Positions 11,611 to 25,379 of a stretch of 64,000 bases of DNA are shown one piece after another. The position numbers and the translations under genes are program-made. Under the pieces are notes generated by a model, which was given only the letters and a program-made list of their open reading frames with translations, ran no database searches and was not told where the DNA came from. The stretch is from Branchiostoma floridae. Taxonomy: Eukaryota; Chordata; Leptocardii; Amphioxiformes; Branchiostomatidae. The DNA lies in assembly GCF_000003815.2 (NCBI RefSeq), contig NC_049991.1, forward strand, positions 12,515,123-12,579,122. The letters are read 5' to 3'. The first letter of the stretch is position 1; every line of letters starts with the position of its first letter.

Positions 11611-12194
11611 AACGTTGTGGTAGCTGGGATCCGGAAATACAAGATAATGTCTGTAAATGAGTTTTCTTTATGAGGTTCATGTTTGTAGACAAGGAAAAAG
11701 GATAGCAACTGTGAGTACACATAAAACGAATAGTTTCAAGAATACACAACAACAAGCCCTTAAGCATAGTAATGAGACTTTTCTGTTCAGCACATTTTCA
11801 GTGAAACCCCCATATGCATGAGAATATTTTGAGGAGAAACTCTGTAAGATGAGTGTATCATAAAAGTGACTCTAAGAAACGGATGAGTTGGATGGTTGAA
11901 TCATATAGCTGCTGACCTTATACATAACTAAGCTTTCTTCGTGGTATATTTGTAGTTTAATCTTTAATTGCTCATTTTTATTTCTAAGTTAAGGAATATA
12001 CACTCAAACATGCAGAATCATTTTTCTTTCGTCAAGATTATCTATCTAACCACGTATTCCGTAACGATGTAACCTTTAAGCCCTTACAAATGTTCTAAGT
12101 TTGATAAACAATTTAAGCACTCTGTTTTGGAGCTCCTGTTTCCTGAAACCCGACATGTGTCTTTCACCACAACCTTGAACGTCAGGAAATACAC

Positions 12195-12445
12195 AGAGGG
12201 CCGGGGGAGGGGCGGGGCAGTGCGCAGGTGCGAGTAGGTGACACCACACAGGCCACATAACAACACAAACATGCGGTAACCATGGTTTCTTTTGACGCTG
12301 TAGGAAAGTGTTGTGGTGAGTTTTCTGTTGTAGCTACAAATTTTGACCATGTTTGTTATCTAGCTTGGACTCAAGAATATTCCTGGGCAGCGGAAATCCA
12401 AAGTGTCTTTAAATAGTCACGCATCTTATGTTACGGCGCATGCGC
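12195..12445. promoter_or_regulatory. Orphan promoter-like patch (GC box and NRF1-like site)
   Basis: GGGGCGGGGC at 12209-12218 is a classical Sp1/KLF GC box. GCGCATGCGC at 12436-12445 is close to the palindromic NRF1 site. Such pairs are typical of TATA-less housekeeping promoters, yet no gene starts nearby on either strand. It could drive an unannotated non-coding transcript or be coincidental. Confidence 0.3.
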
Positions 12446-15381
12446 AAACACATTACTGGTCTGCCGCAAAACGTGAAAAGCGAAACTGTCTGGTAAGGAT
12501 TAGTCAATGAGTACATCATGATTATGTTTCATAATTATCATAATTCTGTTGTGCTGCAGAAGGTAAAGTTGTGGGGTTTCTAACAATTGCTTTCGACTAT
12601 TGCCTTTTTGGTTTCTCCTCAACCGGCTACCAATTGTTTTCCTGCCAAATGCTCTAGTAACCTTCATTCCGGATGTCTTCATTGAAAAGAACGCCCTTGG
12701 GAGAGGACTTGAACGAAGTGTTGGACAAAAGCTTTTCCATTTCAACTCTTGTCGTAATCTTTTTGCTAAACATATTGGGGACTCCGGCTGATTTGCAGCA
12801 CAAAGAGCCGCCACATGGTGCGCGCTGTAGTAGCGGTCATGCCGGACATGCGTATCGGGATACACTCGCAGTGGGAGGTGTTTAATATGATATCCAAGCA
12901 GATGATCGTAACTTTGTCTAAATCCCCGTCTTTTTAAGGTCATTTGTGACAAAACGAGTAGCTTGAAAGATTGCCTTCTAATATATGCTAGCAAGTCCTG
13001 TATTATAGGTCAATCGATACAATGTGAGAGCTAAAAAAAACGTAGGATTTTGTCTTGCAACATCTGCTTGGAAATTAGTATAATACACACTGAAACACAC
13101 CGTCGCACACAGGCCCCAGTGGGTAACTACGATCTGTTACATAAACACAGCGAGGGGCACTTATGCTTATGTAGATTTGTAGGATATAAAGGTCTGTCGG
13201 TGCTTCCAAGCGGACATGATGTGTACACATATCCATGTTACTACAACCGTAATACATTTACACTTCCCTGTATTGGTTTGCAAAAATGTATTCTTGGGCA
13301 GATATATCATTAGTGTAAGAGTTGATATTAATGAATTTCATAATGATATGGGATCATTATATTGAGCCACACAACGTCAAGAAAGGTAAACGCTGCCCGT
13401 ACACGCATGATCTACCGCCTATGATCATAGTTTAGCTGTAAAAAATCTAAATTGAGCCATAGATATATCCATCGAAAGGTACAAAAGCTGCAAAACTTGC
13501 AGTACGATTTTTATCTTATCCACGGACGCGCCCATTGCTAATGTTCTACGTTGTATTTTACAAATCTGCCGGACACAACCCGCCGTTGCCTCAGGGCCTT
13601 TTGAGACCCCACTGATGGGCTAATGAATGAATAATGACGGCTTTGCTCACTCTAGAGAAAAATGGCACTTGGTACAATGTCCACCACTTCCACATAATAC
13701 ATACGGAACCACGTAAGCCGCTTAGCCACTAGAGCAACAAACCAGCAGATGGGGCCGACGGTATAATAGTGTAGAAAACAGATGCAAACTTTGTTACTCA
13801 CAGAATTAGCAGAACTAAAACGTGGGTTGAAAAGTATTCAAATGGATTTTCTATCAAGATCATTTGCCTTTGGAAACCGGTCCAGCACATCCAGCATCTT
13901 GAGCGGAAGACTCATACTTGGCTTTTGGCCAGTTGCTCTAAGTAACCTGACAATTCTAGAGAGAGAGATAGAGTACGCTTGGAATAAGCTTGACATGATA
14001 GAGTATGGCAATTTGCAGTTGGTTACGTAATCCTTATACCTCTCCCAAGATGCATGTCGTCTGAAAAGTTGACGACAAATTTTTAAAAGAAATGGATTGG
14101 CTTTGGTGGACAAAACTACATCAAATATGACTATCTTCATGATCTATCCCTCTCGGAGTCATCTTAATACAGAACTTACAACATTTAGTAAATCTTAAGA
14201 GACATACAGACTCGACTGAAACATGAAACAAATATATGACTCATGAACATCAGATAATAAGATATCAAAGCACGAAGCTGTATGTTCCAGTCATGTATGG
14301 TCAAACTTTGACAGTAATGTCTCCAAAGAGTTCCACCTATAACTCTGTCTAAACATTGATTTAACGACCTATATGTACAACCATTAACCACTATCCCTTT
14401 TGTGTGAATAGCATGGTTTTATATAGAATGGTTTTCAGACTATTTTCGTACATGACACTAGCCCGGTGTTCTCTACCATGTCTCTGCCGGCAGTTCTCGG
14501 GCATGTCGTCACGGCTCAAGGGGATTATGGGAGAAAAACAAACAACAAGTAACAACACGCATCCGCGCCAATTAAACATACCCCATATTCCGCGGCGGCG
14601 ATGACACGATTTAAGCCATTCCCCACTGAGAGCTTTGTGTGTTGTGACCTCTCAGGGGAGGACTGTTTGGTCTGGCTAAAATCATGGATTTGAGGCTCAG
14701 GAGTGCGTTGCACTTGTCGAGTGGAACCCGTAGGCAAATGCATAGTAATCGCCTAGGATACTTCATGTTTAACTCAAAGTAATTTCGATGCAGTTTGTCT
14801 TATCCTTGTGAAGTCCATTTGCTCTTTTTTTACGATACTAACTAGTAAATGAAGGATGAATTGATGTAGATAAGTCATAAATGTTACTCATGTAGCTCCT
14901 CCGTTTGTTGCATCTTCCTCAGAATTTCTTTGGAAGCTGCTGAAGACTGGCAAATTCTCATTTCCAGGTATCATCAAATCCTACTTGCGCCCAAAGGAAA
15001 AAATATCTTACTGACACACACAGTGACATCGTGTACAAAAGCTGCCCAAAGATAAGACATGATCATGATTTTTACTTCAGACTCAAGCTCATTGTCACGA
15101 GTATGTCCCAAGAAGGAGTCGCTGCCCTATGGTACATGGTACATGGTGGAGTCCCGCGGAGGTCGGGTTCTTTGACCTTAATGGGGTCGTGTTGACATCT
15201 TGATATGATAAAAGATATACATGCTCTGTCTTCTAAATCGTCTGGACGGATTTCTCCTACTCATGCCTGGAGATAGGAGGTCGAAGCTTTGATACCGTTA
15301 AGACGTGTTGACATTGATGTCAATCACTGATCTTCAGGACACCCATGTTGTTCTGTCTGATGGTCTGCAATTCAGGATAAC

Positions 15382-15510
15382 CAGACTGTGAAAATACAAC
15401 ATTTTGTTCTGATATGTTTCTACTTTGCCACTCTACGACTGAACATAAAGCTTGAAGTGTTGTAAAAATGAAACATATATCTTCTTATGAAAGGCAAACA
15501 TCACCTGGTG
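15382..15510 (+). repeat. Dispersed repeat, copy 1
   Basis: Direct, diverged copy of 16461-16598. Shared anchors include GCCACTCTACGACTGAACAT followed by AAAGC, and CATCACCTGG at the right end. The copies are about 1.08 kb apart. Probably two fragments of an unclassified interspersed repeat or an old local duplication. Confidence 0.75.
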
Positions 15511-16460
15511 TACTAAAAGCAATTCAGGATCTTCTGGATTTCTAAGCTTCTTGTGATGTCTTTTAGATATTACAATATCACAATCTACTCATATTTTCAC
15601 GTATCACATAAGGGTAAGACAAAATGCTGATATAGCTTTTTTTTAATTTGTGTTTCTAGCTAGCTAGCTTAAGAGGTATCATGTTGATGATCGCATCCAG
15701 TAGATCTAGTAACAGCATCAGTTCGGTGGTGTAGCAGTTGATGGGTGGTGAATGAATACCAAAGGGGCCGATTTATGTATATCCTGCATTGATAGGCTTC
15801 TTGTGGGGTTATCTTCCTATTCTCATAACTGTCAAAACACGCGGTTCCTTTGCTGAATTAAGCCTTGTTTGAAAGTCATCCCATCGTGTTTTGCATAGAT
15901 TTGCATAGCGTTTGTGTGTTATCTCTTCGTACTCTTAGAAACGTTTTCATAGAGTCGGAGCTCACTTAATCGTCAGAAAAGTATAACAAAAGAACCTCCT
16001 GATTTCAGTATTGCTTTAGTAGGCAATATATCTCAAGAGAATCTGACGTTGTGTCTTTGCATTGCAAATATGACAGCATCAGCGAAAAAGTACTTGTTAT
16101 TTGACGGAAATGTTTTTGTATCTGTCTAATGCTTTTTATACATCAACATCTCCGTTGCGTCACTCCTACAGTGACAGTCGGCTTATCAACGAGGTCTTCA
16201 AATCAGACGATCTTTTTTTGTGTTATGAGAACTACTTCGTGCGCTGAATTCTGCGTGTTAGCGCCTCGGGACGCGCACTAATATTACTGATAAGGTTGGA
16301 GTGACACGGTTATCACAGGAAATGACTGACAGGTGAGGTGACTTTCCTTGGAGAAGGATCATCAGGTACACTTGATGAGCACGGAGATTGTATGAAGTAA
16401 CAGGCAAACACATCTTGTAGATTTTCAGAATAGCGACACTTGGGGTGCTTATGAACCAAT

Positions 16461-16598
16461 AAGACTGAAAATGCAACATGGTATTCTGATATATTTCCTA
16501 TTTGCCACTCTACGACTGAACATAAAGCCTTAAGTGTTGTAAAAAAATGGTACATATATCTTCTCATAACAGGCAAAATTTGCAAAACATCACCTGGC
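16461..16598 (+). repeat. Dispersed repeat, copy 2
   Basis: Second copy of the repeat at 15382-15510, with a short insertion before CATCACCTGG. No terminal inverted repeats or coding capacity are seen. Confidence 0.75.
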
Positions 16599-19500
16599 GT
16601 TTGATCTGCTGTATACGGCAAAACATACAATACCAGCAGTATCATTTCAATCATTTTCGTTTGCCATTGGTATCACCTTTGCTGATGAGATATTTTGTTT
16701 GTGCTTCGTGATTACAGTCAATGATTGACTGTGACTGTGTGACCCATTTCTGTGCTACTTTTGTTTCCACATCTCGGCTACAGTATCTATTACGACGTAT
16801 TTGTACTAGTTAATGTGGGGATGGCTACGATGACAGCACTGGTAGTCTTTGCCAGACTGGCTACGCTGGCTGTTACTACATGTAGTATATGGAGAATAGT
16901 TTGCCAGGGGAGTTTTGCTACCAGAGGAGTTGGTCGGCCGGAGGAGAAACATGTACCTAGGCATGGACTTTTCCCCTGGCCAATTTCCCGATTTTTTTTT
17001 GCCGAATTCTACGATCCCGTATGAAGGCCTGGTGAAGGCTGAGCACTGGAGTCTGTGTCAGTTTTCCAGCACGGCTATCTCCACTGACCCAGCAGGTTGG
17101 CTTCAGTTACCCTCTGGTCCCGCGCGGTGTCCCCTGGGACCGTCTGACGTGTGTGATGTTGTTAAACCCACCCGAGCACATGTCGGCACGGGGACCAAAG
17201 AGAACCGTGATTCATGTTCGCCCAACAGAGTGCAGATGGGCGCACAGATATACCACTGCCCTGCTGAGCGTCCGTCTTTGATCTTGTGCATCACCCAACC
17301 ATCGCTGCAACTACGGCTGGTAATGGGTTTTTGACGAGTCGCGATAGCCTCAAACAACAACGTTATAGACTTAAATCGTACGTGCCATTCCGAGCATGCA
17401 CACACGATGTTTGCCGCTTATTTTAGTAAGGTGAAAAAAGCTATTTTCAGTTAAGCTTTGGATGAAAAACATCAATATTTGTACACGTCTAAATCCCGCG
17501 GGAATAGAGTTCCAAGTCTCACGAGAGTTTCTTTCGTCACGCCATTTTGTCTGTTCGAGATCTGCGGATTCGCCCTCCATTTTCTCATCAGAGATTTAAA
17601 AAGAATGACAACCGTGGGGACATGATATGACAGAGAGATGATATGTGACAACCCCCTAATCTAAATTTCCAGTCTAGAGCCACCCAGGGTGCACTAATTG
17701 AGGTTAACAAGTTATTAAATTCCACATGAAATTGAATACGATAGTGACTTGTAAAAAGGTCAACTACATCACAATACAGATGGGAGCTATATAGTGCATA
17801 AATCTCTTTTGGTTCGACGTTAAAAGTGTAGCGACATGTACGCATACAATAGTGAACAACACATAAGCATATTCAATATAGTTTTATGTACAGTATTTGG
17901 ATCATTACAAACTGTGTCGAATCAACAGAATATCCGGGCAAATCCGTTTCCTCAATTTGTAGGGAAGTTTCAATCATGTTTTCTGAACAAAAAAAATTAT
18001 TTTGAGGATGCAAGACATATAAAAAATGTCCTCTGTGTATGGCATTTTGGATGAGATTGCAATCTTTCATGTTTTTATGGAAAATTATTCAGAGCGACAT
18101 ATAAAAAAAGAGATCTCTACAATATTATTGACTGTGCCTTATTTCAAAATATCTTTCATGACAAAAATGACTCCAGGTTAGTTCTTCATACCATGATACA
18201 TGGAAACTCTTACGGATGCTTCAAAAATAAATTTGTTACTTCTTTACGATATTTCTGTAAACGTTTCACAATTTAAACTTACAAGCACTGTGGTGTGTAT
18301 TTTCTTCCGTGGTTCTCCCTTGCCAGCTGCGGTAGACCAGTTTGCCCTTAATTTGTCTATAATTGAATAATTGTGAGAAACATCCCTGCTAATTGGCTGC
18401 AGGCGTCTGTGTGACAACACCGCGACATGCAACAACAAACAACCTCCTCTGTACCGGCAACGTTTGGCGTTCAAGTTACCTCCGAACTGGGATCGGGAGG
18501 AATCCGAGCTATTTGTAACCGGCACATGTACAGATACACATTTGTCATGTAACGTTACTCGCGTTTCTCTGACTGTATAGCAACAGTACACTCACACCTG
18601 GGTATGTTTGCATTCAATCGGTACATCAAATCTTGTGCACTTTTTGTAAGTGCGCGACAAAAAAAAGTGAGAACTTGTACTACAAAAATCTGATATAATT
18701 AACGATGAGTTTCCACTACAAGATCATTTTGTATGTGACTATTGCTGTATCCATGAAAGGGGTTATTTTTGTGCATCTGTGTTTTCTCATGCTTTAGCCA
18801 GCAAAACTAAACTTTAAAGAACATGTTAAGGAATTGTTATGGTTTTGTTTGTGGGGTAGATTTGTAAAGACGAAGGTCAATGTCGAATTTGGTTCTCCTC
18901 AGTAGCGGCGTCGACTGTTCTTTTTTTTCTGCAGTACCGCATCCACTCACAAAGCTGTGTTATGTCTATCATTACGAGCATTAAAACACGTCTTAAGCAA
19001 CTGGAACAGTTTTCACAATACATGTGATGTATATGGATATGTTTAGCATGTGGAATGCTATAAAATCATAGTCACATATAGTTGTGGAAACGTTTTATCT
19101 CTATGTTTGAACAACTTTTCTCAGATCTTCCCATTGAAAGTGAAACTTTAACCTCCATCACTCTACTCCCCATACGCCCGTTCATTACGCCCCACAACAG
19201 GAATTCCTAAACATTAATTTCCTCAGCAATTCCTCATTTAACCGTTCCCGGTGAACCCTCCTTTATTTGCTGTTGTAGTTACGCCGTGGGCCAAACGACG
19301 CCAACATATCTCAGTCAGGAAATCTCGGCATTACAGTCATTACCACCAATGCCCCGTCTGTGCCTTTATCGCGTGCGTATTACACGTACTATCAGATGTT
19401 GTGCCGTACCGTAACATCCCATGGTTATTGATCAGATAGACGCACACATGTGTCTCCATATCACAGCCCGGTGTGTCTCTGCAGCTGATGCCACGGGGGG

Positions 19501-21239
19501 TTGTCAATGGGGGGCGGGGACTTGTAATTTGAAGTTATAGAATATCATTTTCAATGTTTGCAGTGTCTTTGTCTTGGTTTATTGTTAGCCGCGTTCATTA
19601 TGATCTTAGAATTCGTCACTCTTGACTAGCTACTACAAGCACTACTACTAGTATTTTTCATGGCGTGCCAGAGGCATTGTGACTCTAGTAAAATATACGT
19701 AGTATGGACAATTATTTCGTATAGCTCATGTTTTATTCACGAGCAGTTTGCGAATTAACACATTTATAGTTGCATTCAATTGTTTAAGATTTGAGTTGTT
19801 TTGGAGAAGTACTTGTTGAGTACACGAAAACAACTTATTTTGCATGAAAGAGAAAATATGTAGACTGACAGTTGGTATATTTTTTTCGTGGGGGCTGAGT
19901 AACCGCATAGCATGTCATGGTCAATTGAGGACATCTACCTTAAGAAAAAAACACATTCCCTTTGGAGACGCCATACAGCGTTTTGCGAAGGTCCAGGGGG
20001 AAATGTTTGCCATATTTTGTGTGGCATTATTGTCAATATTGGTGTATCTGACCGTAATCCAGGCGCGAATCTTGCAGGTACAGTAATATTTAGCTGGGGG
20101 CGACCGGCGGCCATGGTGAGCCGTGATGTACAGCCCTCCCGCGTGGAAACAAGATCACTTTCTGACAACACCAGATCATTTTCACTTTTCTCATTTCCTT
20201 ATCTCGTGCCGTTCACGTCAGGCACAGGCAACTTACTGACTGGGTTGGCATCACCCATAATGATAGCACCTCTACTACATGTATTCTCACAATGAAGAAT
20301 CTTATTACTTGTTGTTGCCAAGGCTTCACCTTTTACCTCAAAGAATGGACAACACAAAATTTCAATATTTTTAACACTCCAAGCCCTACGATGTTTATTG
20401 TGAATTTGTAGTTGATTGATACATTAAGTCATTATCAAACATAGTTGATTCTCTTTGTCAGAAAACCGCCTAAAACTGGTTCGGTCATAGCCAGGGTACA
20501 AAAAAGTAGCAAGTTAGTCTACTATCTTTTTCGTCGCAGTTTTGAGATTGTTTAACTAAGTCGTCACGCAAAGGTTGGACATAGTTTCTTTTGCTACAGG
20601 TTTACTAAGTTAGATTTCCTTCACATTACTCAATATGCACTATAAAACAACTTGTATTTCTAAAAGCACAAAACTTCGGAGTTATTATGGTAGATATGTA
20701 GTGCTCATAGGTCATGGCTAAAAGCAATTGTTCGATGTCGTCTCTGAGTTCAAATAACAAGGACAAAACACCCGAGTGTTGAGCATAACTTGACAAAGAT
20801 GAGCTTGAACTGGGGGTTAACTGTTGTCAACTAGCATTTTCCGTGCCATTTCCATATTTCAAAGGATTCGTTTTGCCCACCTTTAAGTTAATGGCGTATG
20901 AACACAATGCTTCTTTTGTATGGAAACGAAGCGATACGTTTTTCTTACAACATGAGAGTTATGACAATTAAGAAAAATATACAGTTTGTGGTGATTTAAT
21001 GGGATTCTTACTAAACCAGTGTACAGGTTTCGCCTGGCCGTAGTTCGTCAATTCACTGCGCTGACGTAGATCGCGCCCGTTTCCCCACGGAACAACCTTT
21101 CTGCAAGATTCATTACAAAATAAATTAGGCTGTATGGGGAATTTGGATAGTTTACACGGAATAAATGGTTCATAAATTGGCTGTAATTTAGGAAAAACCC
21201 AGTAGACTCCGGCAAATTTGCCATGAATATAGAAAAGTA
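16599..21239. other. Intergenic, no gene seen
   Basis: AT-rich sequence with short open frames only. A GC-richer block at about 16990-17300 gives a 139-codon frame with no recognised domain and may be regulatory. The octamer TAACGTTA occurs at 18550-18557. Confidence 0.5.
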
Positions 21240-21540
21240 ATAAAATCGAACCCTGCAGATGGCGAGGGCAAGTCGGCGGGGCCGTTGAACCATGCTGCTC
21301 GGGCCCGGTGGCGTGTCGGCCCGCCGTGTACACGTTCCGGCTCACGATGGGCCAGCGCAGATTGATCGGGGTTCGCAAAGCTCGCCATTATTTCGTCGCC
21401 GCTGCACATTTCCTGCTGCTCGGTCAGTCGGAGGCTCCACAGATAAACACAGAAACAGTACCGGCCATTAACTCTGCTCGCTTCGCTGCTGCTCCAACCC
21501 CGGGATTCTATTAGACTCCGGCCCGCGATCTATATCTAGG
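21240..21540. promoter_or_regulatory. GC-rich island 3' of Uncx, candidate enhancer
   Basis: 300 bp island with high CpG, a CAGATGG E-box, GCCATTATTT, and CAGATAAACAC that combines a GATA core (AGATAA) with a forkhead-type core (TAAACA). It lies about 2.8 kb beyond the Uncx stop codon. The overlapping 136-codon minus-strand frame is judged a composition artefact. Confidence 0.3.
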
Positions 21541-23688
21541 AATTATTGCTTGTCGGCCTGGCCATGCATATTTATGACAAATTTTCCCCCGAAAAATAGA
21601 CCGTTATGATATTTTCAATTTTATGCTAGTGTATGTTGGCTAATTCTATTATGGCAGAACGCTGCCCTTGTATCCACACCTCATTCGTATCAATATCTGC
21701 GGTCGCGCGGGTCAGGGTTGGCAGAACTACCGAGTCTGGCGGACTGGAAAAATCACTGCACAACAATTCCAACGAAACGGGCGAATTTTCAACCAATTCC
21801 GTCTTGAGTTGTGTGCTCATTATTTTCAACTAGGATCCCACGGATGTCGGAGTAAATTTTGGGAAACGATCTCAAACGAGTACGGCCTAGTCAGAACCGC
21901 CGTGGTTAATGCTATGTTTTCCCTTCACTGTCTCTTCATACAGTTCTCAAAACTACTTCTAGTGCATGATATATTTCTCTTGTCTTAGAAGTTCTCTAAT
22001 GAAATCATCGCCCAAAGATTTCAAAGTTTATCCAGTGCCATTACAGTGAATGGCGGCGGGCATTACGGGTAGGTAGTAAAAACGTTCACTTAACCTGTCC
22101 TACATTTTAACAACCCCTGTGCAGACGGCTAACATACAGGGGACCATAACGCCGCCTAAATTGGCAAGACAGACGGCATGGTCAACACAAAAGTCATCCC
22201 CTCTGATATGCGTGTCTGTGTGTGTATGTACAGATCTTATTGGAAAATATTTTATACAACCCCGCCGGGTTTTGCCACCTCAATCGAATTTTCCCCGCGC
22301 CAAATCAATTTATAAGTCCCTTCGGGCGAAGTCGTGCCTTGAGCCGAAGGCGTGCGGTCGTTTGTTAGGGTCTGGCCGTGACGGCGGTGCGAGGACGGGG
22401 TGAGGGGAGGGGGAATAAAACAGACGGCCACTGTGGCAAAACACGACCTGACACACAGGCCGTTTCACCTGGACACGAGGCATGAATCAACCCGCATACA
22501 GCTGGGTATGTAGGCATCGGGGCACTGCGGCATCCACAATTAGTACATATACTAGAACACAGATAGTACTGTTCGAATGTTTACACTAACGTTAGTATTT
22601 AACGAAATTTGAAGTCATGGCACGGTGGGCATGAGGGCAGTTGTCTCATATTGTTGTTTATATATGCCATAAAACTATTGAATAGTAGAGATTGGAAAAG
22701 GTGTATTCATTAAGTTAACTTCTCTGTGTTGCTGTGAAGATTTGACGTGTTAAGTCATGAAAATAGAGTCGAACAAACGCACTAAAATCTTTTCAGGGAC
22801 TGACTAAAAGTTTCTTCTTTATCTTGAACTGAACATTTGTACATGGTAATGGTAGGGATTCAATACAAAAATTGAAGAAAATTTTATACGCTCAAAAGGA
22901 ACCCCGTCATGTTGATCGATGTCGTAGTTTAGAGAAATCATTACACGGAAAAGAAATTTATTACGGAGCTGACGCAGTAACGCCGAGAGAATAACATTTG
23001 CTGGAAATGTTTGATTGTATGTTGGCGTTTTTTCACGATCCCTGTTCATGTTAAGTTGTGCTTCAAAAAACAACAAACAGATTTCCAAATGATGTCATCA
23101 AAATCGGGTAGGCTTTTCAACTGAGTCCAAAATCCTTGAAACATCAAGTCCTATATGTTTATAACGATTCCCCATTGTTGCCTGAATTGTGCCTGGTACA
23201 TGTATCCCAAATAAATCCGCAGCGCCAGAGTTTTAGATGTTTCAGTATTTTTCAATTAGGATATGGATTTAGTTTATTTTGCTGTTGTATTTTGTTCCAT
23301 AGCTTGCATCTGTTGTTAGGTTGAATGCCTCTTGTATATCATTTTCCTACATATAAACACTACACCTTGTTGATAGTCATTTGTTTAGGCAATGATGTTT
23401 TCGTACTCTCCCCAACAGAATTATTAACAGTGAAAATGATACCAGAGTCTGCTTTATCTAATAGTTCTGCTCGCTTAACAAATTCCAAAATGACTTTACA
23501 TCTAAATTACATCCCAGCGGGTATGCCGCCCTTATGGCCGGTTAGCTGACCACAGCCAAATTTCCTCAAAAATTACATTTTCACGCTCCGTTTGCCTGAC
23601 ACCTGCCAATGCTGTTTTCCATTTACTCTGCGCTCCTAGCATCCATAGAACAATAGACAAAAGCGAAAGTTAAAAGAGCCAATTCCAC
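21541..23688. other. Intergenic sequence 3' of Uncx
   Basis: No gene recognised. A small GC-rich block at about 22260-22410 and the octamer TAACGTTA at 22587-22594 are the only notable elements. AT-rich sequence continues to the presumed Uncx poly(A) region. Confidence 0.45.
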
Positions 23689-23694
23689 TTTATT
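23689..23694 (-). terminator. Candidate Uncx polyadenylation signal (AATAAA)
   Basis: TTTATT on the plus strand reads AATAAA on the minus strand, about 670 bases downstream of the Uncx stop codon. It is the first canonical hexamer I see downstream in the sense direction, implying a 3' untranslated region of roughly 0.7 kb. The true cleavage site is unverified. Confidence 0.45.
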
Positions 23695-24359
23695 CTGAAA
23701 ATTTCCACTCCCTTCCGATACTGACAAGTACTTTGAGAATTTGAAGATAAATCTATTCATTTAACATATACACGTATATATAACATTCAATTAGAATTGA
23801 AATGTAGCAATTTTCCACGTATAGCGCTCCACCAATACTGGAGGGTGTCACGAATCACAAACGACATTTGGAAATCGCAACATTACAAAGGACAAAGCAA
23901 AATAACGAATAAGTGACAAACAATGGTATTACAGACGAGACCCTAAGGTACCCTATACGATAAACTCATTTGATTCGGCCTGGTAGGAAAAGTTACGCAC
24001 CAGCTGCCGTCGTGACCGTTAATTTTTGAATTTTTACCACAAGAATGACCCAACCTCCCTACGTCTGGAAGAGTTCACAACATGTAAATTGTTCGAGCAA
24101 AGGACGCTCACACCGCACATACTACAGCTCGATTACACCGACGGTGCGACTGTTGAACCTCAACGGGCTGACATTTCACTAAATCCATATCAATTTGTAC
24201 AAAAAAGAGAATGCCGCTGAGAACAACATGTATTATTCAAAGAGGTGTGAGTATAAATTTTGATAAATTACATAAATATTAATAATTTTCACTGGGTCTA
24301 CATACATACATACACATGTACACATCTCGTCGAGTTAATGGGAATGTTATGGCTTTGTC

Positions 24360-25379
24360 TCACACCGAACACCTGTCCGGTGAGCATCTGAAGTTCTCGA
24401 GCTGACTGTCTATTGTGATTTGGTGCTCTTTGGCTTTGAGTCTGAGCGCGGCGATGCTAGAGTTCTGTCTCTCCGCGGCCAGGGGGAGAGTGGGCGACAC
24501 CTGCGTCGGCGACACAGCAGTTGCGACCGAAGGCTGCACCATGAAGCCTACGGGCTGGGTGATGGGATAAACCGGGACAAGTCCGTTGGAGTAGGCTGAT
24601 TTGCTAGCCTGCACCCGAGGGTATTTGGTGTTGGGTCTTCTCCCTCTGGGTACCTTGGGCTCGGCGAGGAGCGACTCGATGCTGTAGGGGCTTTTGGTGA
24701 CGGTGTTGAGCGGGCTGGTGGCGGGCCGGGTGGGAGACGGGGTCGTGCACGGTGGGGTGGTGGTCACGGCGGGGCAAGTTGTAGTAGTCGTGTCCGCTAC
24801 AGATACACTGTCTCTGTTTAACGTTGTTTCAGAAGTGGACATGTTCTCTTCTGTGATCACGACTTCCTCGGTACTGTTGTTGAACTGTTCTGAGCTGTGC
24901 GTTTCCGCGCTCTCGTGTTGCGCTGTGTCGTCTTTGTGTTCTTTTTCACCGTCGCCTGAAGAGGCGGGCGCTAAGTCCTTCGTAACGTCTTCCCTTGCGC
25001 GTACCTGGTCGTATCTCGAGGACGCTGAGGAGGAATCGGTCGTGTTCCCCGAGTCAGACTCTCCCCACCTGCTCTCTCCGTCAGCTCGGCACGGATTGTC
25101 GGTCGAGGAATCAAGGTCTCCCGAGAGACCAGATTTCCCCATCCCGTCCTCGCCACCGCTCTGGCTTCCGTCCGCTCGGATCGAGCCTTTCTGTCGCTGC
25201 TTCTCCATCTGTTTTCTCTTCTTCCTCTCCTCTCTCTCCCTCTGCCGTCTCTCCAGTTCCTCTGCCGGGATCGGGTCGCCGCTGCAGGTCTGCGGGTGCG
25301 CGTTGTGCGCCGGTCGGCCCGGACCCTTCTTTGTGTTCTCCTTCTTACGCCACTTGGCTCGTCTGTTCTGGAACCAGAC
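24360..25379 (-). CDS. Uncx exon 3 (end of homeobox to stop)
   Basis: 1020 bases encoding 339 residues plus TGA. It starts at V47 of the homeodomain after the acceptor TTGTTCCCGCCTCAG. It carries recognition-helix residues [12 protein letters not shown], the family tail [16 protein letters not shown], a long Ser/Thr/Asp/Glu-rich low-complexity region (about residues 211-375), then the conserved [16 protein letters not shown] and OAR-like motifs near the C terminus. The opposite strand carries a 229-codon shadow frame with no independent support. Confidence 0.96.
   Translation of the reverse strand, partial: VWFQNRRAKWRKKENTKKGPGRPAHNAHPQTCSGDPIPAEELERRQREREERKKRKQMEKQRQKGSIRADGSQSGGEDGMGKSGLSGDLDSSTDNPCRADGESRWGESDSGNTTDSSSASSRYDQVRAREDVTKDLAPASSGDGEKEHKDDTAQHESAETHSSEQFNNSTEEVVITEENMSTSETTLNRDSVSVADTTTTTCPAVTTTPPCTTPSPTRPATSPLNTVTKSPYSIESLLAEPKVPRGRRPNTKYPRVQASKSAYSNGLVPVYPITQPVGFMVQPSVATAVSPTQVSPTLPLAAERQNSSIAALRLKAKEHQITIDSQLENFRCSPDRCSV

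Larger units (their letters stand above)
9241..15381. other. Intergenic, no gene seen
   Basis: Mostly AT-rich. The longest open frames (143 codons at 9970-10401 minus, 164 codons at 12500-12994 minus) have lengths expected by chance in 64 kb and show no recognised domain. Two possible regulatory patches within it (11380-11610 and 12195-12445) are listed separately. A tandem GGTACAT-type duplication lies near 15130. Confidence 0.5.

Noticed and set aside
12500-12994. 164-codon minus-strand frame
   Set aside because: Longest non-Uncx frame, but no known motif and overlapping plus frames of similar quality; about two such frames are expected by chance.
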